64,000 nucleotides of DNA, taken from contig DASQIZ010000035.1 of assembly GCA_035631315.1 (NCBI GenBank), positions 1 to 64,000 of the forward strand. Reading direction: 5' to 3'. This DNA comes from 40CM-2-70-7 sp035631315. Lineage in GTDB: Bacteria; Gemmatimonadota; Gemmatimonadetes; Gemmatimonadales; GWC2-71-9. The notes beneath the pieces are model-generated. The model was not told where the DNA came from, did no database searches, and worked only from the letters and a program-made list of their open reading frames with translations. Numbering within the stretch: the stretch's first letter is position 1; every line of letters begins with the position of its first letter. The translations under genes and the position numbers were made by a program. Positions 23,559-31,477 of the stretch are shown here, one piece after another.

Positions 23559-23857
23559 GCACCAAGAAAAACTCGGTCAAGGTGATGATCGGGGGCGAAG
23601 AGTACACGGTTCGCTCCGATCTGACCCCCGAGTATACCCGGGAAGTCGCGGGCTACCTGGACCAGGCATTGAAGAAGGTGTTGGCGCAGGGCGGGCTCGT
23701 GGAGACGCACAAGGCGGCGATCCTGGCCGCGCTGGACATCACGAACGAGTTGTTCCAGGCTCGCAAGAGTGAACGGGAGGTCGCCGCGCGGCTTGCGGCA
23801 CTTTCCGATGATCTGGAAAAGTTGCTGCCTCCGCAGAAGAGAGCTGTCAGCCGATAG
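23555..23857 (+). CDS. zapA: cell division protein ZapA
   Basis: ZapA bundles FtsZ filaments at midcell. The 100-aa protein starts at GTG 23555, overlapping the preceding stop. It has the ZapA globular head (VKVMIGGEEYTVRSDLTPEY, VAGYLDQALKKVLAQGG) and a C-terminal helix (ALDITNELFQARKSEREVAA) used for tetramerisation. Its location between pheT and rny is a known arrangement. A 12-bp palindrome CGACAATTGTCG (23870-23881) lies just downstream, in the 62-nt gap to rny. Confidence 0.85.
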   Translation: MSTKKNSVKVMIGGEEYTVRSDLTPEYTREVAGYLDQALKKVLAQGGLVETHKAAILAALDITNELFQARKSEREVAARLAALSDDLEKLLPPQKRAVSR

Positions 23858-23919
23858 TCGTCCGTCATACGACAATTGTCGCGCGGTGAGGAGTTCCCGC
23901 GCTGCAGGAGATAGATCCA

Positions 23920-25434
23920 ATGACTGGCTGGGTCGGGATACTCATAGCCGTGCTCGGCGGTGCGGTGGCCGCGGGCGCGGCTTTTTATGTCATCGGGCGA
24001 CGGCTCGAACGCCGGATCGCCACCCTCACGTCATTCAACGCCGAGCGCGAGCACACGCGGCAGCTCGATGAGGCCAAGCAGGCACGGTCTCTCGAAGTGA
24101 AGGAAGAGCTGCTGCGCGCGCGCGAAGGGCTCGAGCGCGAGCTGCTGGGGCGCCGGCAGGAAGTGGAACGGCGCCAGCAGACCCTCGACAACAAAGTCAC
24201 CGACATCGAGAATCGCCAGCGGCACCTCGGCCGCCAGGAAGAGGCGCTGAAGGAGCGGGAGAAGGGCATCGCGGCCCTGGAAACTGAGGGCCGGGCGCGC
24301 CTCGAGCGGGTGGCGGGACTTTCCGCGGTCGATGCCAAGCAGGAGCTGGTGCGGGCGCTCGAAGACGAGGCGCGCAGTGATGCGGCCGCCCTGGTGCGCG
24401 ACATCAAGGAACAGGCCAAGAAGAACGCCGACCGCGAGGCGCGGAAGATCGTCGCCATCGCGATCCAGAGAATTGCGGCGGAGCAAACCGCCGAGTCGAC
24501 GGTGGCGGCAGTACCACTCCCCTCGGATGAGATGAAAGGCCGCATCATCGGCCGCGAGGGCCGGAACATCCGGGCCTTCGAGACCGCGACGGGCGTGGAT
24601 GTCATCATCGATGACACGCCCGACACGGTCGTGGTGTCGTGCTTCGATCCCGTGCGGCGCGAGGTCGGCCGCCTGGCGCTCGAGCGCCTCATTGCCGACG
24701 GCCGAATCCACCCGGGCCGCATCGAAGAAATCGTGAACAAGGCCCGGGAAGAGATCGACGCCGGCATCATCGAGGCGGGGGAGCAGGCGGCGTATGATAC
24801 CGGCATCCACGGTCTCCATCCCGAGCTCATCAAGCTCGTGGGCCGGATGAAGTACCGGACGTCGTACGGGCAGAACATCCTCGAGCACTCGAAGGAAGTC
24901 GCATGGCTCGCCGGCATGATGGCGGCCGAGCTGAAGCTCGACGTCCTCTTGTCCAAGCGCGGGGCGCTCCTCCACGACGTGGGCAAGGTGCTGACGCACG
25001 AGCACGAGGGCACGCACGTGCAGCTGGGCGTCGAGGTCGCGACCAAGTACGGTGAGCATCCGGTGGTGATCAACTGCATCGCCGCGCACCATGACGACGT
25101 GCCGCACGAATCCGCCATCAGCGTGATCGTGCAGGCCGCCGATGCCATCTCCGGGTCCCGTCCTGGCGCCCGGCGCGAAGCATTCGAGACCTACGTCAAG
25201 CGTCTGGGCCAGCTCGAGGACATCGCCAGCTCGTATCAGGGTGTGGAGAAAGTCTTCGCGATCCAGGCGGGTCGGGAAGTGCGCGTGGTCGTCACCCCGA
25301 ACACGGTGGATGACCAGGGCGCGATTCGCCTTTCCCAGGACATCGCGCGGAAGATCGAGAGTGAAGTGCAATACCCGGGGCAGATCCGGGTCGTCGTGGT
25401 GCGCGAGACTCGCGCCGTCGACGTGGCCAAGTGA
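23920..25434 (+). CDS. rny: ribonuclease Y
   Basis: RNase Y is a membrane-anchored endoribonuclease that starts mRNA decay. The 504-aa protein has an N-terminal transmembrane helix (~5-26, VGILIAVLGGAVAAGAAFYV) and a long Arg/Glu-rich coiled coil (~28-190). A KH domain follows (~200-265, MKGRIIGREGRNIRAFE). The HD metal-dependent nuclease domain has HSKEVAWLAGMMAAEL and LLHDVGKVLTHEHEGTH. The C-terminal domain ends RVVVVRETRAVDVAK. An AGGAGA site lies upstream of ATG 23920. rny-folD is tandem, with a 14-nt gap. Confidence 0.97.
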   Translation: MTGWVGILIAVLGGAVAAGAAFYVIGRRLERRIATLTSFNAEREHTRQLDEAKQARSLEVKEELLRAREGLERELLGRRQEVERRQQTLDNKVTDIENRQRHLGRQEEALKEREKGIAALETEGRARLERVAGLSAVDAKQELVRALEDEARSDAAALVRDIKEQAKKNADREARKIVAIAIQRIAAEQTAESTVAAVPLPSDEMKGRIIGREGRNIRAFETATGVDVIIDDTPDTVVVSCFDPVRREVGRLALERLIADGRIHPGRIEEIVNKAREEIDAGIIEAGEQAAYDTGIHGLHPELIKLVGRMKYRTSYGQNILEHSKEVAWLAGMMAAELKLDVLLSKRGALLHDVGKVLTHEHEGTHVQLGVEVATKYGEHPVVINCIAAHHDDVPHESAISVIVQAADAISGSRPGARREAFETYVKRLGQLEDIASSYQGVEKVFAIQAGREVRVVVTPNTVDDQGAIRLSQDIARKIESEVQYPGQIRVVVVRETRAVDVAK

Positions 25435-25448
25435 TCCAGGGGGACTGA

Positions 25449-26339
25449 GTGGCGGAAGCGCAGCTGATTGACGGGACGGCCATTGGAAAGTCCATGCGGG
25501 CCGAGCTCGCAGGCGACATCGCGTCCCTCGGCCAGAAGGGTGTGAAGCCCGGACTCGCGGTGGTGCTGGTGGGGGAGAACCCCGCCTCCCAGGTCTACGT
25601 GAGGATGAAAGGGAAGGCCTGCGAAGAAGCGGGCATGCACTCCGAGACCATCAGGCTGCCGGTCGAGACGTCCGAGGCCGACCTGCTGGCGGTGGTCGAT
25701 CGTCTCAACGCCGATCCGAAGATTCACGGCATGCTCGTCCAGCTCCCGCTCCCCAAGCACATCAACTCCGAGCGCGTGCTGCTCCGCATCGATCCGGCCA
25801 AGGACGTCGACGGGTTTCATCCCGTCAACGTCGGCAAGGTCTCGATCGGAGATCCGACGGGGTTCCGGCCCGCGACGCCGTACGGTGTGCAGAAACTGCT
25901 GCTCCGGACCAACGTCGAGACCAAGGGCGCGCACGCGGTCATCGTCGGACGCTCCAACATCGTGGGCCGGCCGATGGCCGCGCTGCTCCTGCAGAATGGT
26001 CCCGGCGGCAACGCCACCGTCACCGTCTGCCATTCGAATACGCGTGACATCGGGTCGGTCACGAGACAAGCCGACATCCTGATCGTCGCCATTGGCAAGC
26101 CGGAATTCGTCACCGGCACCATGGTGAAGCCGGGGGCCGTGGTGATCGACGTCGGCGTGAATCGCGTGGACGATCCATCTGCCAAGAACGGATACCGGCT
26201 GGTCGGCGACGTGCAGTTCCATGAAGCGAAGAAGGTCGCGTCGGCCATCACGCCGGTGCCCGGCGGCGTCGGGCCGATGACCATCACGATGCTGCTGTAT
26301 AACACGGTACAGGCCGCCCAGCAGTGGACCGCCCGGTAG
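25449..26339 (+). CDS. folD: bifunctional methylenetetrahydrofolate dehydrogenase/cyclohydrolase FolD
   Basis: FolD interconverts 5,10-methylene-, methenyl- and 10-formyl-tetrahydrofolate in the cytoplasm with NADP. The 296-aa protein starts at GTG 25449. Catalytic and binding blocks are VYVRMKGKACEEAGM (active lysine region), GMLVQLPLPKHI, DVDGFHPVNVG, VIVGRSNIVGRPMAALL (Rossmann) and TPVPGGVGPMTITML. Folate one-carbon units supply purine, thymidylate and formyl-Met synthesis. The xseA ATG follows the TAG by 2 nt. Confidence 0.96.
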   Translation: MAEAQLIDGTAIGKSMRAELAGDIASLGQKGVKPGLAVVLVGENPASQVYVRMKGKACEEAGMHSETIRLPVETSEADLLAVVDRLNADPKIHGMLVQLPLPKHINSERVLLRIDPAKDVDGFHPVNVGKVSIGDPTGFRPATPYGVQKLLLRTNVETKGAHAVIVGRSNIVGRPMAALLLQNGPGGNATVTVCHSNTRDIGSVTRQADILIVAIGKPEFVTGTMVKPGAVVIDVGVNRVDDPSAKNGYRLVGDVQFHEAKKVASAITPVPGGVGPMTITMLLYNTVQAAQQWTAR

Positions 26340-26341
26340 AC

Positions 26342-27484
26342 ATGTTCGGCGCCGTCGCGCCGGATGGTGCCTGGAGCGTGTCGGCCGTGAACCGCCGGGC
26401 CAAGGCGGCGATCGAGCAGACCCTCGAGCCCATGTGGGTCGAGGGCGAGATGACGGGGCTCAAGGACTTCGGCGGGAACCTGTATTTCTCGCTGCGTGAC
26501 AGTCTCTCGCAGCTCCGCTGCGTCATGTTTCGGGACGACGCCCGCCGGCTGCCTGCTCACCCCACCGAGGGCATGAAGGTCTACGCCTTCGGCCGGGCCA
26601 CCATCTATGAAAAGCGTGGCGAATACCAGCTGAATGTGACGCGCCTGATGTCCACCGAAGCGGGTGGGCTCTTTCGCATTGCGTTCGAGAAGGCCAAGGC
26701 GGCACTCGCGAAGGATGGCATCCTCGATCGTCCTCGCCGGCAGATCCCTCCGTATCCCCGCTGGATCGCCGTCGTTACGAGCGTCGATGGGGCGGCGCTT
26801 CGGGACATTCTGAAAGTCGCGAGCCAGCGGTGGCCCGTCGCCCAGATCGCCGTGATCGACACGCGGGTGCAGGGAGAGGGTGCGGTCGATGAAGTCGTCC
26901 GCGCGCTCCAGGTCATTTCCAAGCTGACGAAGGTCGATGTGGCAATCGTGGGGCGGGGAGGCGGTTCGAAGGAAGACCTCCAGGTCTTCAATGAAGAGCG
27001 CGTCGCCCGCGCCGTCGCCGCGGTACCCGTGCCGGTGATCTCCGCGGTCGGCCACGAGACGGACGTCACGCTGTGTGATCTGGTCGCAGATCATCGGGCG
27101 GCAACGCCGACGGACGCCGCCCGGCTCGCCACCCCCGACCGAGCGGAGGTGCAGAGTGACCTCGAGCACCTCGGCGCACGGCTGGCGCGTGGCCTTGAGC
27201 ACCGCACCACTCGCATGGAAGAGCGCCTGGCGCGCATGACGGACGGTCTCCTCCGTGGGGTGGACCGCCGCCTCGAGTCCCTCACCTATCGCCTCTCCGT
27301 CGTCAGCGGCCGGCTCGACGCCCTCTCGCCGCTCGGCACCTTCGCGCGCGGCTTCGCGGTCCCCCGTGACGGGACTGGGCGGGTACTTCGTCGCATGGCT
27401 GACTTCCACCCAGGCGACCCCTTCGATCTGCGGGTGGTCGATGGCACCATCAAAGCCCAAGTAAGAAAAAACGACGGCAACTGA
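26342..27484 (+). CDS. xseA: exodeoxyribonuclease VII large subunit
   Basis: XseA is the catalytic large subunit of exonuclease VII, which degrades ssDNA from both ends. ATG 26342 is preferred over GTG 26324, which lies inside folD; the protein is 380 aa. The N-terminal OB domain includes EPMWVEGEMTGLKDFGGNLY and LRCVMFRDDAR. The catalytic domain includes ITSxxGAA-type VTSVDGAALRDIL and VAIVGRGGGSKEDL, followed by VISAVGHETDVTLCDLVAD and RAATPTDAA. The C-terminus is SPLGTFARGFAV. The stop overlaps xseB by 1 nt, matching the conserved xseA-xseB pair. Confidence 0.96.
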   Translation: MFGAVAPDGAWSVSAVNRRAKAAIEQTLEPMWVEGEMTGLKDFGGNLYFSLRDSLSQLRCVMFRDDARRLPAHPTEGMKVYAFGRATIYEKRGEYQLNVTRLMSTEAGGLFRIAFEKAKAALAKDGILDRPRRQIPPYPRWIAVVTSVDGAALRDILKVASQRWPVAQIAVIDTRVQGEGAVDEVVRALQVISKLTKVDVAIVGRGGGSKEDLQVFNEERVARAVAAVPVPVISAVGHETDVTLCDLVADHRAATPTDAARLATPDRAEVQSDLEHLGARLARGLEHRTTRMEERLARMTDGLLRGVDRRLESLTYRLSVVSGRLDALSPLGTFARGFAVPRDGTGRVLRRMADFHPGDPFDLRVVDGTIKAQVRKNDGN

Positions 27485-27708
27485 TGGCCACTCAACCAGA
27501 CTTCGGGAAGGAATTGGAGCGCCTCGAGGCCATCGTGCGCCAACTCGAAACGCCCGACTTGGACCTCGACCAGGCGCTGAAGTTGTTTGAAGAAGGTGTC
27601 GAGCGCCTACGCTCCGCGCGCGACCGGCTGAACGCCGCCCAGGCGAAGGTGAAGCAGGTCCTCTCCGACCACGCCGGAACGCTCAAGGTTGACGACCTCG
27701 ACGGCTGA
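27484..27708 (+). CDS. xseB: exodeoxyribonuclease VII small subunit
   Basis: This 74-aa helical-hairpin protein (FGKELERLEAIVRQLETPDL, LDQALKLFEEGVERL) docks along the XseA coiled coil in the XseA:XseB complex. The TGATG overlap with xseA gives coupled translation. The xseB-ispA-dxs order is common in bacteria. The last 20 nt overlap the ispA start. Confidence 0.95.
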   Translation: MATQPDFGKELERLEAIVRQLETPDLDLDQALKLFEEGVERLRSARDRLNAAQAKVKQVLSDHAGTLKVDDLDG

Positions 27709-28618
27709 GACGGCGCCCAGGGGTCTCGACGCGTACCTGATCGACTGCCGGCAGCGGGTCGACGCGGTCCTGGCCGAGTGGAGCGAGGAGGGCGCGAAAT
27801 TCTGGGCGCCTTCCGTCGCCGCCGCGGTACGCTACAGCCTCCTGTCTCCCGGCAAGCGCCTTCGACCCACGCTCGTCTTCAGCGCCTACGAATCGCTCGG
27901 CGGTGGGGAGGGGGCGATCGCGGAGCTCGCAGCCGCCGTGGAAGTGGTCCACGCCTACTCCCTGGTCCACGACGACCTCCCCTGCATGGACAATGACGAT
28001 CTGCGCCGGGGCCGCCCCACGACGCACCGCGCCTTCGACGTGCCCACCGCCACGCGCGCGGGCTACCACATGGTGGCGCTCGCCGCCCGGGTGTTGGCGC
28101 GGGGCATGGCCCGGCTGGGCCTGTCACCCGAACGCCAGCGGGACATCGCGCTCGAGCTCTTCCGGGCGGCAGGCGCCGGCGGCATGATCGGCGGCCAGGC
28201 GCTCGATCTCGAGGGGGAAGGTGGCGGACTCGATCTCGCCGGCCTCCGCGAAGTCCACGCCCGGAAGACCGGGGCGCTCATCGCCGCCTCCTGCGTGATC
28301 GGGGCGCTCGCCGCCGGTGAAAATGTGCCGGCCCAGCGGATCGAAGCCCTGCGGGGCTATGGCGAGTCCATCGGCCTCGCCTTTCAGATCGCCGATGACG
28401 TGCTGGACACGACGGCCACCTCGGATCAGCTGGGAAAGACGGCCGGGAAGGACGAGGCGCAGGACAAGACCACCTTCGTGACCCTCCTGGGGGTCGGGGC
28501 GGCCCGGGAAGAGGCGGAGCGGCTCTCCGCCGCGGCGGTGGCCCGCCTGCTCTCGGCGGGGTTAGTTTCCCCTACACTGGTGGAGTTGGCGCACTATATC
28601 GTGACCCGGCCCAACTGA
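27689..28618 (+). CDS. ispA: farnesyl/geranyl diphosphate synthase (polyprenyl synthetase)
   Basis: This enzyme condenses IPP with allylic diphosphates to make farnesyl (C15) diphosphate. The 309-aa protein starts at TTG 27689 inside xseB. The first Asp-rich motif is HDDLPCMDNDDLRRGRPT (~94-111, DDxxxxD), and the second is FQIADDVLDTT (~230-240). Other conserved blocks are SPGKRLRPTL and GQALDLEGEG. Together with dxs next door and dxr and uppS at the window end, it forms the MEP-to-undecaprenyl route. Product chain length cannot be fixed from sequence alone, but the xseB-ispA context and size suggest FPP. Confidence 0.93.
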   Translation: MTTSTAETAPRGLDAYLIDCRQRVDAVLAEWSEEGAKFWAPSVAAAVRYSLLSPGKRLRPTLVFSAYESLGGGEGAIAELAAAVEVVHAYSLVHDDLPCMDNDDLRRGRPTTHRAFDVPTATRAGYHMVALAARVLARGMARLGLSPERQRDIALELFRAAGAGGMIGGQALDLEGEGGGLDLAGLREVHARKTGALIAASCVIGALAAGENVPAQRIEALRGYGESIGLAFQIADDVLDTTATSDQLGKTAGKDEAQDKTTFVTLLGVGAAREEAERLSAAAVARLLSAGLVSPTLVELAHYIVTRPN

Positions 28619-28623
28619 CAGGA

Positions 28624-28698
28624 ATTGGGGATTTCGGATTGCCGATTGCGGATTGAACCGCCCGTCGAATCCGCAATCAGAAATCCGCAATCCGCAAT
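28624..28698 (+). repeat. tandem-arm inverted repeat in the ispA-dxs gap (GCGGATT units)
   Basis: The left arm (28624-28655) is ATTGGGG-ATTTCGG-ATTGCCG-ATTGCGG-ATTG. The right arm (28668-28698) is AATCCGCAATCAGAA-ATCCGCA-ATCCGCAAT. The spacer is 12 nt. The right arm abuts the dxs Shine-Dalgarno (28699-28705), so folding could affect dxs translation. Confidence 0.85.
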
Positions 28699-28709
28699 GA
28701 GGGAGACCC

Positions 28710-30608
28710 GTGACCCTACTGGATTCGATCTCCGGCCCTTCGGACGTGAAGCAGCTGACTCCGGAGCAGTTGCAGCCGCTCGCGGACGAGGTACGCCAGC
28801 GCCTCATCGAAGTCGTCTCCCAGACCGGCGGGCACATCGGCGCCGGCCTCGGCGTCGTCGAGCTCACCGTGGCGCTGTGCCGCGCCTTCGATTCTCCCAA
28901 GGACAAGATCGTCTGGGACGTGGGGCACCAGGGCTACCCCTGGAAGATCCTCACGGGCCGGAATGACCGGTTCCACACCCTCCGGCAACCCGGGGGACTG
29001 AACGGCTTCCTGCGTCGCAGTGAGAGTCCGCACGATCAGTTCGGCGCGGGACACGCGGGGACCGCGCTCTCGGCGGCCTTCGGCATGGCCGCGGCGCGCG
29101 ATCTGTCGGGTGACGACTACCGCGTCGTGGCGGTGGTCGGCGATGGCGCGATGACGTGCGGCTTGCCATACGAAGCCCTGAACAACGCGGGCCACTCCAA
29201 CCGTGACATCATCTTCGTCCTGAACGACAACGGGATGTCGATCGCGCCCAACGTCGGTGCGATGAGCAAATATCTGGGATCGATGATCGCGAACCCGCTG
29301 ACCGTGCGGGTGCGTGAAATCGCGAAGGGCATGATCGAGCGGGCGTCGCACCTCGTGGGCGGCCCGAAACTCGTGGAATTCGCGAAGACGGTCGAAGAGA
29401 GCGTGAAGAATCTCTGGTCGCCCGGCATGCTCTTCGAGGAGCTCGGGTTCCGTTATTTCGGGCCGATCGACGGACATAACATCGACCAGATGCTCTCGAC
29501 CTTCGAGATCGTGAAATCTCTGAAGGGCCCGCGCGTGGTGCACGTGCTGACCCACAAGGGGAAGGGCTTCCCGCACCCCGAACCCGATATCGAGAAGTTC
29601 CACGCCCGGGCGCCGTACGATCCGGTCACCGGCAAACTGAAGCCGGTGGCTCCCGGCGCTCCGCAGTGGACCAAGGTCTTCGGCGACGCGCTGGTACAGC
29701 TCGGCGCCGAGTATCCCCATCTGGTGACGATCACGGCGGCGATGCCGTCGGGCACGGGCACCACCGGATTCCAGAAGGCATATCCCGAGCGGTTTTTCGA
29801 CGTCGGCATCGCCGAGGGACACGCGACGACCTTCGCCGCGGGTTTGGCAACGCAGGGCATTCGGCCGGTCGTGGCGATCTACTCCACGTTCCTGCAGCGG
29901 GCGTACGACAACATCATCCACGACGTCGCCATCCAGAAACTGCCGGTGATCTTTGCGATGGACCGTGCGGGAATGGTGGGCGATGACGGGCAGACCCACA
30001 TGGGTCTCTACGACATCGCGTATCTGCTCGCGGTGCCCGGCATGACCGTCACCGCGCCGCGCGACGGGAGAGAGCTGGTGGGCCTGATGCGCTGCGCCCT
30101 CCAGCACGACGGTCCGTTCTCTCTCCGCTATCCGCGCGACAAGACGCCCGGCGAGGTGCCTCCCGCATCGGAGATCCAGGCGGTGCCGTACGGAACCTGG
30201 GAGATTCTACGGAAGGGGAAGGACGGGGCCATTCTCGCCGTCGGCGTGATGTGCCGGCCCGCGCTGGCGGCCGCCGAACAGCTCGCCGCTGACGGGTGGG
30301 ACCTCACGGTGGTGAACTGCCGCTTCCTGAAGCCGCTCGACCGCGTGACCCTCGACGCTCTGGTACACGACCATCAGCTGCTGCTGACGGTGGAAGACGG
30401 CACGGTGGTGAACGGCTTCGGCGCGCACCTCGCCGGCGTGGTCGAGACCACGTCGCCGGGCGTGCGGGTGGTCCCGCTGGGAGTCCCCGACCGGATCTAC
30501 GAGCACGCCCCGCGTGCGCAGCAGCTCGCGGAGGTCGGACTCACCGCTGAGGGTATCGTGACGCGCTTCCGGGCGCTCGCGGCCGAGGAGTCGCTCACTC
30601 CAAAATGA
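28710..30608 (+). CDS. dxs: 1-deoxy-D-xylulose-5-phosphate synthase
   Basis: DXS is the thiamine-diphosphate enzyme that condenses pyruvate and glyceraldehyde-3-phosphate, the entry of the MEP pathway. The 632-aa protein starts at GTG 28710 with GAGGGAG just upstream. Motifs are GGHIGAGLGVVELTVAL, KIVWDVGHQGYPWKILTGR, the TPP motif VGDGAMTCGLPYEALNNAG, the transketolase central block MDRAGMVGDDGQTHMGLYD and the C-terminal GVPDRIYEHAPR. The upstream gap is filled by an inverted repeat. The stop overlaps nadK by 4 nt. Confidence 0.97.
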   Translation: MTLLDSISGPSDVKQLTPEQLQPLADEVRQRLIEVVSQTGGHIGAGLGVVELTVALCRAFDSPKDKIVWDVGHQGYPWKILTGRNDRFHTLRQPGGLNGFLRRSESPHDQFGAGHAGTALSAAFGMAAARDLSGDDYRVVAVVGDGAMTCGLPYEALNNAGHSNRDIIFVLNDNGMSIAPNVGAMSKYLGSMIANPLTVRVREIAKGMIERASHLVGGPKLVEFAKTVEESVKNLWSPGMLFEELGFRYFGPIDGHNIDQMLSTFEIVKSLKGPRVVHVLTHKGKGFPHPEPDIEKFHARAPYDPVTGKLKPVAPGAPQWTKVFGDALVQLGAEYPHLVTITAAMPSGTGTTGFQKAYPERFFDVGIAEGHATTFAAGLATQGIRPVVAIYSTFLQRAYDNIIHDVAIQKLPVIFAMDRAGMVGDDGQTHMGLYDIAYLLAVPGMTVTAPRDGRELVGLMRCALQHDGPFSLRYPRDKTPGEVPPASEIQAVPYGTWEILRKGKDGAILAVGVMCRPALAAAEQLAADGWDLTVVNCRFLKPLDRVTLDALVHDHQLLLTVEDGTVVNGFGAHLAGVVETTSPGVRVVPLGVPDRIYEHAPRAQQLAEVGLTAEGIVTRFRALAAEESLTPK

Positions 30609-31477
30609 ACGTCGGGGTCGTCGGCAACGCCAATTACCGCGACCTCGGCGTGGTCCTCGCCCAACTGGCGGCGGCGGCCCCCAAGCTCGGCGTCACCTTC
30701 CATGCCGAGCCCGATCTCCTGAAGTTGTGGCCCCAGCAACAGCCCGCCACGCTCTCCGATCCCTCCAAGCTCGACTGTCTCCTCACCCTCGGCGGGGACG
30801 GGACGCTGTTGCGCGGCGCCCGCCTCCTGAAGGGTGCGCAGACCCCCATCCTCGGCGTCAATCTCGGCCGGGTCGGATTTCTGACGACCGCGTCGGTGCA
30901 GAGTCTCGACTGGGCGCTCGATGCCCTGGTGCGCGGTGCCTACGCCACCGAGCCGCGGCTCGCGCTCGTCTCGACGATTGAGCACAAGCAGGGACCTCCC
31001 AAGACGGAACCGCTGGTGCTGAACGACGTCGCGGTGCACAAGGGCGGGGTGGCGCGCGTCGTGCGGCTTCGCGTGTTCGTCGATGGCGATGAAGTCGGGC
31101 AATACTCCGCCGATGGCATCATCATCTCCACGCCCACGGGCTCGACCGCCTACTCGATGTCCGCGGGCGGACCCATCGTGGTCCCCGGCGTCGATGCGAT
31201 CGTGGTCACCGCCATTTGCCCGCACACGCTGGCGGTGCGGCCTCTGGTGCTGCCGTCCAGCTCCGTCGTTGCGGTCGAACCGATTCCGCCCTGGACCGAC
31301 GACGTGATGGTGTCGTTCGACGGGCAAGTCGGGACGACCATTCCCCCCGGGGACCGCCTGTTGGTCCGGCGTGCGGAGAAGCCCGTGTTGCTGGTGCGCC
31401 TGGGACCCGAGGGGTTCTTCGCGCGCATGCGGAAGAAGCTGCATTGGGGAGACCTCTCTGACCGCGAGCGCCGGTAG
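30605..31477 (+). CDS. nadK: NAD kinase
   Basis: NadK phosphorylates NAD to NADP, which both the MEP reductase and folate enzymes use. The 290-aa protein contains LTLGGDGTLLRGARLL (GGDGT, ~62-77), LGVNLGRVGFLTTASV and the NE/D-type NDVAVHKGGVARVVRLRVFV. The nucleotide-binding block ISTPTGSTAYSMSAGGPIV is also present. ATG 30605 overlaps dxs by 4 nt, and the stop overlaps the recN GTG by 1 nt. A dxs-nadK-recN order is found in many bacteria. Confidence 0.96.
   Translation: MNVGVVGNANYRDLGVVLAQLAAAAPKLGVTFHAEPDLLKLWPQQQPATLSDPSKLDCLLTLGGDGTLLRGARLLKGAQTPILGVNLGRVGFLTTASVQSLDWALDALVRGAYATEPRLALVSTIEHKQGPPKTEPLVLNDVAVHKGGVARVVRLRVFVDGDEVGQYSADGIIISTPTGSTAYSMSAGGPIVVPGVDAIVVTAICPHTLAVRPLVLPSSSVVAVEPIPPWTDDVMVSFDGQVGTTIPPGDRLLVRRAEKPVLLVRLGPEGFFARMRKKLHWGDLSDRERR

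Noticed and set aside
24031..25371. 446-aa minus-strand open frame
   Set aside because: It is antisense to rny, with His/Asp/Arg-rich low-information sequence.
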